A stretch of 40,819 nucleotides of DNA from Rubrivivax sp. (GTDB taxonomy: Bacteria; Pseudomonadota; Gammaproteobacteria; Burkholderiales; Burkholderiaceae_C): NCBI GenBank assembly GCA_026125665.1, contig JAHCKS010000041.1:1-40819 (forward strand). The letters are read 5' to 3'. Within the stretch, counting starts at the first letter, position 1. Every line of letters starts with the position of its first letter. Shown piece by piece: positions 30,632-38,303 of this stretch. The notes beneath the pieces are model-generated. The model did no database searches. It worked only from the letters and a program-made list of their open reading frames with translations, and had not been told where the DNA came from. The translations under genes were made by a program, and so were the position numbers.

Positions 30632-31605
30632 ATGCCCTCGCCACGGATGGCGAATGGGCCGGGCACGGGCCCACCTGGGCCGGTGTGTGGGCCGCCGCGC
30701 TGCACGGCGTGCAGGAGCGCCGCGCCGGGCGGCGCGTGCCGCAGTGGGTGCTGCCGCAACCGCTGGACGAAGCCACGGCCCGGCTCGTCACGCTCTACGA
30801 GCCGCTCGTGCGGCGCCCGGCGCAGGCGCCGCCCTACGTGCTGGCACATCTCGGGCAGAGCCTGGACGGCTTCATCGCCACGCGCAGTGGCGACTCTCGC
30901 TTCGTCACCGGCGAGAGCAACCTCGATCACATGCACCGCCTGCGCGCCCTCTGCGACGCCGTGGTCGTCGGTGCCGGCACGGTCGCGGCCGACGACCCGC
31001 GGCTGACGACGCGCCGCGTGCCCGGGCCGCACGCCACGCGCGTGGTGCTCGACCCGATGCAGCGCGTGCCGCTCACGGCGCGTGTGCTGCAGGACACCGA
31101 GGCGCCGACGCTGTGGCTCACCGACGAGCGCTGGCACGACCCGGCCCGCGCCGCACGCGTGGCGGCGCGCACGCTGCCGCTGGCCGGGCTGTGCGGCGGC
31201 GACGGCCGCCTCGACGCGGCGGTGGCGTTGCGCGCGCTCGTCGCGCAGGGCCTGCGCGTCGTCTTCGTCGAGGGCGGCGGCGTCACCGTCTCGCGTTTCC
31301 TCGAGCAGGGCCTGCTCGACCGGCTGCACCTGGCGCTGGCGCCGGTGCTCATCGGCGAGGGCCGCCGCGGGCTGAGCCTGCCGCCGGGCGGCACGATGGC
31401 CGACTGCCCGCGCTTCAGCGGCCGCGTCGTTCGCCTGGGCGACGACATGCTCTGGGACTTCGACCTGCGGGCCACGCGCGCCACCGCGCAGCGTGGCGAC
31501 TCAGCGGCCTCACCGGTCGCTTGGCCGCCAGGCGAGCAGCTCGACGTGGCCGACACGCACGCAGCAGGGCCCGGCGGCGGCGCTGCGGCGCGCCCGCCAC
31601 GCTGA
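30628..31605 (+). CDS. RibD C-terminal-type (dihydrofolate reductase-fold) reductase
   Basis: A protein of up to 325 residues whose region 68-280 matches the reductase half of RibD, which reduces a ribosylamino-pyrimidine in riboflavin synthesis. Landmarks are HLGQSLDGFIA (74-84), VVVGAGTVAADDPRLT (112-127), and VEGGGVTVSRFLEQGLLD (214-231). The first 65 residues are not the deaminase domain: there is no HAE or PCxxC. So it is a stand-alone reductase acting on a pterin- or pyrimidine-like substrate. The TTG at 30628 overlaps the DUF4062 stop (TTGA) and has GGAG/AGG upstream. The last about 45 residues look non-conserved and overlap the convergent methyltransferase gene by 96 bp, so the true end may be near 31470. 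Confidence 0.82.
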   Translation: MNALATDGEWAGHGPTWAGVWAAALHGVQERRAGRRVPQWVLPQPLDEATARLVTLYEPLVRRPAQAPPYVLAHLGQSLDGFIATRSGDSRFVTGESNLDHMHRLRALCDAVVVGAGTVAADDPRLTTRRVPGPHATRVVLDPMQRVPLTARVLQDTEAPTLWLTDERWHDPARAARVAARTLPLAGLCGGDGRLDAAVALRALVAQGLRVVFVEGGGVTVSRFLEQGLLDRLHLALAPVLIGEGRRGLSLPPGGTMADCPRFSGRVVRLGDDMLWDFDLRATRATAQRGDSAASPVAWPPGEQLDVADTHAAGPGGGAAARPPR

Positions 31606-32400
31606 GGCGCCCGCGGTCCGCGGATCGCTGCTCGCCGGCTGCGCTCGGTCAGTGCCGGCCACGCCGGCGACGAAGGCCGCCTCCAGCGGCCCGCCGGCAG
31701 CAGCCAGTCGCTGTGGGCCGCGGCCACCTCGTAGCCGGCGCGCGCGAGCGCCCGCCGCGCGACGGCAGGCGCGCGTGCGCCGAGGGCCGGCCCGCCGAAC
31801 CCCTTGTCGCGTCGCTGGTGCCGGGCGAACGCTGCGGCCACTTCGTCGTCGCCGTCGAGTGCGGGTTGCCACTCGAGCCTGCCGTCGACGACGAGCGACA
31901 GCGAGAGCACCGCCGCGCCGCGGCGCGCCTGTCCGATCAGCGCGTCGAGCCAGCGCTCCGACACGAGGTCGAGCAATGCCGAGGCGCTGACGATCTCGGC
32001 GGCGGCCAACGGCAGATCGGCCAGGCCCTGCCGCAGGTCGAGTCGGCAGCACTGGATGGCGGCCGCGAAACCGTCGCCGGCCAGTCGCAGCGGCGCGCTC
32101 GCGCGCGCCGCGACACGATGGCCTTGCCGCCGCGCCCACCGCTCCAGCGCCGCCGGCACGGCCCGCAACAGCGCGGCGTCGTGATCGACCAGCAGCCACT
32201 GCTGCTCGCCGCCCAGTCGCGGCGCCAGCCAGCGCAGCGCGGCACCGGTGCCGCAGCCAGATCGATACCGCGTAGCGGTGCCGCGGTCGCCGCGCCGGCC
32301 GCGCAAAGGCGGCGGCCAGGCCGGCGGGCCAGGGCGGCAGCGGTCTCTGTCGCGCGCCGCGCGGTCGGCGCCTTCGCGCAGGCGCGTTTCAGTCGGCGCC
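31510..32400 (-). pseudogene. Class I SAM-dependent methyltransferase, frame-broken
   Basis: A methyltransferase read in pieces. Core in one frame: SGCGTGAALRWLAPRLGG, LLVDHDAALL, and ASALLDLVSERWLDALI through to AHSDWLLPAG. Before it, PLRGIDL lies in another frame: inserting one G in GATCTGGCTGCGG (about 32241) restores the classical GIDLGCGTG. After it, near 31690, one extra G in GGCGGGCC would join LLPAG to GPLEAAFVAGVAGTD and the C-terminal RVGHVELLAW, ending at 31510. Further shifts are needed around 32330-32395 (REGADRAARD region). The breaks could be real decay or missing bases in G runs of the assembly. If intact, it would methylate the product of this cluster. It is last in the minus-strand operon. 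Confidence 0.65.
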
Positions 32401-32459
32401 GCCGCGCCGCCGCGCGGGCAGCTGGCGCTGGCAGCCCTGCCGCCCGTTGCGCTGCCAGC

Positions 32460-33569
32460 GGCCCGCGCCGACGAGGCAAGCAACAGCTGCTCCCAGCGCG
32501 TGCAGGTGTCGCGCCAGGTCGGCAGGCGCGCCCGCGCGCGCCGGACCGCTGCCGCCATCTCGGCGCGCCGTTCGCGACTGGCAAGGAGGCCTGCCAGCAC
32601 GGCGCGCAGCCGCCCGGCGTCGCCCGGCGGCACGACGACGCCGGCGCCACCGGCCAGCAACGCCGAAGCATGGCCGGCGTCGGTGGCCACCACCGGCAGG
32701 CCGTGTGCCAGCGCCTCGGCGACGACCATGCCGTAACCCTCGAAGTGAGAGGCGAGCACGAACAGGTCCGCGGCGGCGTAGTGCGCCTCGAGCGCCGCAC
32801 CGTCGGCCGTGCCGTGCCAGAAGACGCGCGCGCCGAGGCCGGCCCGCTCCACCGCATCGAACGCCTCGCGCCGGGTGCCGGCGTCGCGGTCGAGGCTGCC
32901 GACGCAGTGCAGCTCCCACGGCAGCTCGCCCAGGCCGGCCAGCGCCCGCAGCAGGACGAGGTGGCCCTTGCGCGCCGTCAGCGAGGCCACGCACAGCAGG
33001 CGCGGCGGCCCTGCGGCCCAGTGCGCGTGCCGGCGCGCCGCGGCCCGCGGCCGCATGCAGCCCGGCTCGATGACGAGCACGCGCTCACGGGGCAGCTGCA
33101 GCTCCTGCGGCAGCAGGCGCGCCGTGGCCTCGCTCGTCACGACGACGCGGTGGGCCGCGGCGCAGGCGCGGCGTTCGCTGGTGCGCAACGCTGCCGCTTC
33201 CTTGCGCGACAGGCCCGTCTCCAGGGCCAGCGGGTGGTGCACGAGGGCGAGCCAGCACAACCTTCGCGCGTGCCGTTCGGCCAGCTCGGGCAGGTGGCCG
33301 AAGGCGAGCCCGTCGGCGATGACGGCCGTGCCGTCGGCCAGCGGCGCGACGGCGGCCTCGGCCTGGCGCCAGGCGTCCGCCTGTTGCGCTGCACTGCCCG
33401 GGGCGAACGGGCCGTCGAGCTGCAGCACCTGCACGTGCCAGCCGCGCGCGCGCAGGCCCCGGGCGACGTGGCGGTCATAGCGAAAGCCGCCGGTGGGGGT
33501 GTCGAGGTCGCCGGGCAGCAGCAGCGCGCAATGGCGCCCGGGACGCGGTGCCGTCGCCGCGGCGTTCAT
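32460..33569 (-). CDS. Glycosyltransferase family 4 (GT-B fold)
   Basis: A sugar-nucleotide-dependent glycosyltransferase of about 365 residues. The N-terminus has the acceptor-side loop LLLPGDLDTPTGGFRYDRH; the C-terminal half has LLCVASLTARKGHLVLLRAL, the donor-binding loop LFVLASHFEGYGMVVAEALA and PVVATDAGHASALL, with the catalytic E of the EX7E type in HFEGYGMVVAE. The ATG at 33569 is preferred over the GTG at 33584 on family grounds. No stop follows in this frame for over a kilobase, although homology ends near 32470, so the real C-terminus is unclear and the frame runs into the damaged methyltransferase gene. No signal or membrane segment: it probably glycosylates a small molecule in the cytosol. 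Confidence 0.85.
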
Positions 33570-33608
33570 CCCTTCACCGGTCACGGTTGTGCACGCGACC
33601 GCTCGTCA

Positions 33609-34010
33609 TCAGCCGAGCGTGCCTTCGAACGAGGCCCACGCCACGTGCGATTCGTGCATCGTCGCCTTCATGCGCAGCAACCCGCCGGCGTGCGGCCCGA
33701 GCTCGCCGGCGGCGATGCGCGCGGCCATGCGATCGAAGACCACGCGTGCGAGGAACTCGGTGGTCGTGTTGCGCCCGGCGAACTCGGGCAGCTCGTCGAG
33801 ATTGCGGAAGGCGAGCGGCTCGAGCACGGCCTTCAGCGCCTGCGCGGCGCGGCCGATGTCGACGACGACGCCATCGCCGTCGAGCTCGGCGCGAGTGAAC
33901 TCGACGTCGACGACATAGGTCGCGCCGTGCAGCCGCTGCGCCGGGCCGAAGACGGCGCCGCGGAAGCTGTGGGCGATCATCACGTGGTCGCGCACGGTGA
34001 CGCTGTACAT
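33609..34010 (-). CDS. QueD/PTPS-family pterin synthase homologue with altered active site
   Basis: A 133-residue T-fold protein of the 6-pyruvoyl/6-carboxy-tetrahydropterin synthase family. The fold markers are AHSFRG with His14, AQRLHGATY with His28, and RNTTTEFLA (cf. NPTSE). Compared with QueD's CGRLHGH, the catalytic Cys is Ala24 and the third zinc ligand His is Ala30; the catalytic Asp-His of the LDHHYLN segment is also replaced (LAFRNLD). The pterin-binding Glu is kept (Glu120 in HESHVAW, cf. ETPTAW). So it can probably bind a pterin-like ring but not carry out the classical reaction. AGGAGGA at 34021-34027 is a strong ribosome-binding site. Second gene of the minus-strand operon after the MDR dehydrogenase. 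Confidence 0.86.
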   Translation of the reverse strand: MYSVTVRDHVMIAHSFRGAVFGPAQRLHGATYVVDVEFTRAELDGDGVVVDIGRAAQALKAVLEPLAFRNLDELPEFAGRNTTTEFLARVVFDRMAARIAAGELGPHAGGLLRMKATMHESHVAWASFEGTLG

Positions 34011-34040
34011 GTGCTCTCGGTCCTCCTGCGTCTTGGCGCC

Positions 34041-35072
34041 TCAGGCGAAGGCGGCGCCCGGGTAGTCGATGCGCTGGCACAACGTGGCCGGGGGACCCCG
34101 CGTCTCGTCTGCCAGGCGCGCCAGCACCGCCGGCAGCTCGGCGAACGGCGCCACGTCGGTGACGAGCGCGTCGAGCACCGGGTCGGCCAGCAGCTCGAGC
34201 GCCAGCGCCATGCGCCGGCGCGTGTCGAAGCGTGCACGCTGCGCCGTGGCCACGTGCCCGACCTGCGTGCTCTTCAGCGTCAGGCGCCGGGCGTGGAAGG
34301 CCTCGCCCAGCGGCACGGCCACCGGCCGCGTGCCGTGCCAGCTGGCTTCGAGCACCGTGGCCTCGAAGGCGGCCAGGCGCAGCGCCGTGGCCAGGCCCTC
34401 GGCGCTGCCGCTGGCGTGCACGACGAGGTCGGCCTCGGGCGCGGCGCCGCCCGGCTCGGCGAAGCTCGCGCCGAGCGCCTCGGCCACGGCGCGGCGCGCC
34501 GGCTGGTGGTCCACCACCTGCACGCGCACGCCCGGCAGGCGTGCCGCGAGCCACGCCACGAGCAGCCCGACCACGCCGCCGCCGACGACGGCGATGCGCT
34601 CGCCGATGCGCGGGCCGGCGTCCCACAACACGTTCACCGCCGTCTCCATGTTCGCCGCCAGCACGGCGCGCGCCGGCGGTACGCCGGGTGGCAACACGTG
34701 CACGGCGGCGGCGGGCACGACGTAGCGGTCCTGGTGCGGGTGCAGGCAGAACACGGTGCGGCCCAGCACGTCCGCCGGCCCCGCCTCGACCACCCCCACG
34801 CTCGCGTAGCCGTACTTCACCGGCGCCGGGAAGTCGCCGGCCTGGAAGGGCGCCCGCATTCGCGCGTGTTCGCCCGGGGGCACCTCGCCGCGGAACACCA
34901 GCGCCTCGGTGCCGCGGCTCACGCCGCTGTGCAGCGCGCGCACCCGCACGTCCAGCGGACCCGGCGGCGGCAGCGGCTCGCGACGGATCTCGGCGCGGCC
35001 CGGCGCGGCGAGCCAGCAGGCCAAGGCGTCGTCTGACACGTGGTCGGCGGCATGGTCGGCGGCGTCGTGCAT
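34041..35072 (-). CDS. MDR-family dehydrogenase without zinc ligands
   Basis: A 343-residue medium-chain dehydrogenase related to the BchC-like branch. The NAD(P)-binding loop is [12 protein letters not shown] (162-173). The normal zinc Cys site (C-GTD/H) reads SRGTE (52-56), and the normal GHE zinc His site reads [10 protein letters not shown] (86-95), so neither ligand is present. [10 protein letters not shown] (111-120) is preserved, as in relatives annotated as zinc-binding alcohol dehydrogenase. It should oxidise or reduce an alcohol or a carbon-carbon bond by a zinc-free mechanism. First gene of the operon with the pterin-synthase homologue, glycosyltransferase and methyltransferase; its ATG is only 31 bp from the divergent CDP-alcohol transferase gene. 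The Asp/His-rich first 14 residues look like a tail. Confidence 0.85.
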   Translation of the reverse strand: MHDAADHAADHVSDDALACWLAAPGRAEIRREPLPPPGPLDVRVRALHSGVSRGTEALVFRGEVPPGEHARMRAPFQAGDFPAPVKYGYASVGVVEAGPADVLGRTVFCLHPHQDRYVVPAAAVHVLPPGVPPARAVLAANMETAVNVLWDAGPRIGERIAVVGGGVVGLLVAWLAARLPGVRVQVVDHQPARRAVAEALGASFAEPGGAAPEADLVVHASGSAEGLATALRLAAFEATVLEASWHGTRPVAVPLGEAFHARRLTLKSTQVGHVATAQRARFDTRRRMALALELLADPVLDALVTDVAPFAELPAVLARLADETRGPPATLCQRIDYPGAAFA

Positions 35073-35103
35073 GGCGTGAGCCCTTGCCGCAGAATGATCG
35101 CAC

Positions 35104-35877
35104 GTGGAACCCGGCCTCCCTGCGCCAGTGCGGCGCGACCTCGCGCTGGCTTGGCTGCTGCAGCTTGCCGCGGCCGGGGCCGTCGCCGCGGCCGCGGGCT
35201 GGGGCCTGCCGTATGTCGCGGGGGCGGCGGGTGCGATGGCCGCCGCGCTGTGGGTCGTCGCACGCGCGTTCGCGCGCGCCGCGCCGCATGCGCATTTCGG
35301 CGCCGCCAACCGCGTCACGCTGCTTCGCCTGGCGCTCGGCATGCTGCTCGCGGCGGTTCTGGCCGTCGTCGCGGCGCCGGTGGCCGAGGCACGCGCCACG
35401 CTGCCGGCGGCGCTGGCCTGGGCCCTCGTCGGCGTGGCCACGGTGGCGGCCTTGCTCGACGCCGTCGACGGCCCGCTCGCCCGTCGCGCGCACATGGCCA
35501 GCGCCTTCGGGGCGCGCTTCGACATGGAGACCGACGCTTGGCTGACGCTGGTGCTGAGCGCGCTGGCCTGGCAGCTCGACCGCGCCGGGCCGTGGGTGCT
35601 GCTGTCGGGCCTGATGCGCTACGCCTTCGTCGCCGCGGCCTGGGAGTGGCCGTGGCTCGCGGCGCCGCTCGCGCCCAGCCGGCGGAGGCAGGCGGTGTGC
35701 GTGCTGCAGATCACCGTGCTCGTCGCCGCGCTGGCGCCGGTGTGGCCGCGCCCGGTGTCGTCGGCGCTGTGCGCGTTCGGGCTCGTGCTGCTCGCCGCCT
35801 CGTTCGGCAAGGACCTGCGGCAGCTCGCGCGCCGGCGCGCAGCGTCGGCGCCCGCGGCAGGGGCGCCGGGCGGCGGT
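35104..35877 (+). CDS. CDP-alcohol phosphatidyltransferase family membrane protein, 3' end unresolved
   Basis: A membrane enzyme of about 250 residues that joins a phosphatidyl or phospho-alcohol group to an alcohol. The signature is complete: Asp119-x2-Asp122-Gly-x2-Ala126-Arg127-x8-Gly136-x3-Asp140-x3-Asp144. Helices precede and follow it, ending near [12 protein letters not shown] (234-245). The GTG start at 35104 has a weak ribosome-binding site. No stop occurs in this frame before 37290, deep inside the next gene; family length predicts an end around 35850-35880, exactly where the next gene starts. Either a base is missing near the end or the two proteins are fused across a shift. The end given here is the junction, not a seen stop. 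Confidence 0.72.
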
Positions 35878-37579
35878 GGCCGAGCCCGGCGCCGGCGCGT
35901 GGCTGCTGCGCTTCGCCGCCGCCGCCTTCGTGCTCAACACCTTGCTCACCTTCGAGAGCCGGCTCGACGCCGCCGGTGTGCACTGGAGCCCGCGCCTGTC
36001 GTTCGAGCTCGTCGCGGCGGTGCTGGCGCTGCTGGCGTGGGCGGCGTGGCGGGGGCCGGCGTGGCGCCTCGGCGCACGTGCCGCCTGGGCGCTGGCAGCG
36101 GTGGGCACGGTGCTCGTCGTCGCGCGCTACGTCGACGTGACGGTGCTCGTGCTGCTCGGGCGGCCGGTGAACCTGGTCTGGGACCTGCCGCACGTGGGGC
36201 CGCTGCTCGCGTTGGCCTGGGCGGCCTGGCCGGCGTGGTGGGTGATCGGCGCGGCGCTGGCCGCGGTGGCGGCCGTGGCCGCCGTGGCACTGGTGCTGCG
36301 CTGGGCGCTCGCGGTGCTCGCCGAGTGCCTGCAGCGGCGGCCGGCGCGGCCTGCGGTCGCCGGCGGCGCGGCGCTGCTGTGCGCGAGCTTCGCCGCGCAC
36401 CCTTTCGTCGCGGCCGACACGCGCTGGTTCTTCTCGCTGCCGGTGACGCCCGTGCTGGCGCAGCAGGCCACCTTTGCAGCGAAGGCGCTTTCGCGCGAGC
36501 GCGTCGAGTCGCGCCTGACGCCGAGCCCCGACTTCGCGGCCAACGTCGGCGCACTGCGCGGCGCCGACGTGCTGCTGCTGTTCGCCGAGTCGTACGGCAT
36601 GAGCTCCTTCGAGCGTCCGGCGCTGGCCGCCGGGCTGGCAGCGCCGCGCGAGCGGCTGCGGGCGGCGATCGAGAGCGGTGGCCGGCAGGTGGTGTCGGCG
36701 CGCTGGCGCTCGCCCACCTTCGGCGGCGGTTCGTGGCTCGCGCACGCGGCGCTGCTGGCCGGCGTGGACACGCACGACCCCGACGACTACGCGCTGCTGC
36801 TGGGCACGCGCCGCCCGACGCTGGTGAGCCACTTCGCGCGCCACGGCTACCGCACCGTGGGCTGGATGCCGGGCATGCACCGGCCGTGGCCCGAAGGCAG
36901 CTTCTACGGCTTCGAGCGTTATGCCGACGTGCACGCGGTCGGCTACGCCGGCCCGGCGTTCGGCTACTGGCGCGTGCCCGACCAGGCGTCGCTGGCGCTT
37001 CTGCATGCGCAGGAACTGGCGCCGCTCCCGCCCGGGGCGGGCGCCGCCGAGGCGCCGCGGCGGCCGCGCTTCGTCGTCTTTCCGCTGCTGGACACGCACG
37101 CGCCGTTCCATCCGCTCGCGCCGTACCAGCCGGACTGGGCACGCCTGCTCACGCCCGAGGCCTGGTCGCGCGAGCAGCTTGCCCAGGCGATGTCGCCAGC
37201 GGAGCAGGTGGAAGGCGAGGCCGGCTACGTGCGCGCGATGTCGCTGACGTTCCGTTGGCTCGGCGAGTACCTCGGCGGCCCGGCCGATGACGGCGCTGCC
37301 GTCACTCAGCCGCGCGCGCCCGGCGCGCTGCTCACGATCATCGTCGGCGACCACCAGCCACATGCCGCCGTCGCGGGCAGCGGCGCGTCGTGGGAGGTGC
37401 CGGTGCACGTCGTCACGCGCGACGCGGCGCTGCTGGGGCGGCTGCGCGAGGCCGGCTTCGTCTCAGGGCTCGAGCCGGGGCCCCGTGCCCTCGGTGGCCT
37501 GCACGAGCTGACCGCGCTGCTCGTGCGCGTGTTCGACGCGCCACGCGTAGATGTCGCCGGACCCGGCGCCAGCCGGTAG
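35876..37579 (+). CDS. Membrane sulfatase/phosphoglycerol transferase-like protein (LtaS/OpgB type)
   Basis: A 567-residue protein with about five N-terminal helices and a large periplasmic alkaline-phosphatase-superfamily domain. Landmarks are ADVLLLFAESYGMSSFERP (metal and nucleophile region), SPTFGGGSWLAHAALLAG, where the Ser aligns with the nucleophile area of LtaS-like enzymes, VVFPLLDTHAPFHPL and the C-terminal metal motif IIVGDHQPH. Relatives move phosphoglycerol or phosphoethanolamine from phospholipids onto glycans or lipid A. Placed directly after a CDP-alcohol transferase, it may use that enzyme's lipid as donor. The GTG at 35876 is the first usable start. Its last 117 bp overlap the convergent FkbM gene. 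Confidence 0.8.
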   Translation: MAEPGAGAWLLRFAAAAFVLNTLLTFESRLDAAGVHWSPRLSFELVAAVLALLAWAAWRGPAWRLGARAAWALAAVGTVLVVARYVDVTVLVLLGRPVNLVWDLPHVGPLLALAWAAWPAWWVIGAALAAVAAVAAVALVLRWALAVLAECLQRRPARPAVAGGAALLCASFAAHPFVAADTRWFFSLPVTPVLAQQATFAAKALSRERVESRLTPSPDFAANVGALRGADVLLLFAESYGMSSFERPALAAGLAAPRERLRAAIESGGRQVVSARWRSPTFGGGSWLAHAALLAGVDTHDPDDYALLLGTRRPTLVSHFARHGYRTVGWMPGMHRPWPEGSFYGFERYADVHAVGYAGPAFGYWRVPDQASLALLHAQELAPLPPGAGAAEAPRRPRFVVFPLLDTHAPFHPLAPYQPDWARLLTPEAWSREQLAQAMSPAEQVEGEAGYVRAMSLTFRWLGEYLGGPADDGAAVTQPRAPGALLTIIVGDHQPHAAVAGSGASWEVPVHVVTRDAALLGRLREAGFVSGLEPGPRALGGLHELTALLVRVFDAPRVDVAGPGASR

Positions 37580-38173
37580 CGTGGCGATCCAGCGGCGCAT
37601 CGCATCGGCAGCCAGCGGCGCCGGCTGCAGCCAGCGAAAGCGCTCGCCGGCGCAGGCGCGGTAGCGGTAGGGGGCCAGCGCCTCCAGCCGCTCGATGCAG
37701 GCGAGCGCCGCGTCGGGCAGCGCGGCGAGGTACTCGAACGACAGGGCCGGCAGCGGGCGCGACAGGCCCTGCAGCACCGCCAGTTCGTGCCCCTCGACGT
37801 CGATCTTCACGAAGTCCGGCATGCCGTGCTCGTCGACGAGGGCGTCGAGCGTCGTCAGCGGCACGCGCAGCCGCGTCTCCCAGCGCACGGTGCGGAACGC
37901 CGGCGTGGCGCCCACGCGCTCGGCCCAGCCCGCCGACAGCGTGGCGACGGTGGGGTGGCGCGCGCTGAGCAGCAGCTCGGCCTGGGCGGCGCGCTCGCCC
38001 ACGGCCTCGGCGCGCAGCACGACGCCGGCATCGCGCGCGAACATCGCGCGCAGCACGCGCAGGCAGTCGGGCTGCGGCTCGAGTGCCACGACGCGCGCGC
38101 CCAGCCGCCGCCACACTCGCACGCGGCTGCCGACATGGGCGCCGATGTCGAACGCCAGCCCGCCCGCCGGCAC
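37463..38173 (-). CDS. FkbM-family methyltransferase
   Basis: A SAM-dependent O-methyltransferase of the FkbM family. GLAFDIGAHVGSRVRVWRRL is the SAM loop, VVALEPQPDCLRVL the acidic strand-2 end, VPLTTLDALVDEHGMPDFV and KIDVEGHELAVLQGL the family signature. The GTG at 38173 is the first usable start, but the codons ahead of it already read like family sequence (LLRSLAIYHGIPGRRARLQ) up to about 38300 with no ATG. An ATG at 38307 overlaps the stop of the upstream regulator (ATGA) but is in another frame, so one indel in between is likely. The C-terminal tail after GDIYAW overlaps the convergent sulfatase-like gene. Probable substrate: a sugar or small-molecule hydroxyl. Confidence 0.8.
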   Translation of the reverse strand: MPAGGLAFDIGAHVGSRVRVWRRLGARVVALEPQPDCLRVLRAMFARDAGVVLRAEAVGERAAQAELLLSARHPTVATLSAGWAERVGATPAFRTVRWETRLRVPLTTLDALVDEHGMPDFVKIDVEGHELAVLQGLSRPLPALSFEYLAALPDAALACIERLEALAPYRYRACAGERFRWLQPAPLAADAMRRWIATLPAGAGSGDIYAWRVEHAHEQRGQLVQATEGTGPRLEP

Positions 38174-38303
38174 CAGCGGCGCGTAGAACGCCTGCAGGCG
38201 CGCGCGCCGCCCGGGGATGCCGTGGTAGATGGCCAGCGAACGCAGCAGGCCGAGCGCGCGGCCGAGCCGCGGCGCCGCGGCCTGCCTGCCGGCCGGCCGC
38301 AGG

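Noticed and set aside
30927-33584. A single 885-residue glycosyltransferase-methyltransferase fusion
   Set aside because: The frame is open throughout, but the segment between the two domains and the methyltransferase ends lose family character in this frame and regain it in others. Two genes with frame damage explain the data better than a genuine fusion.
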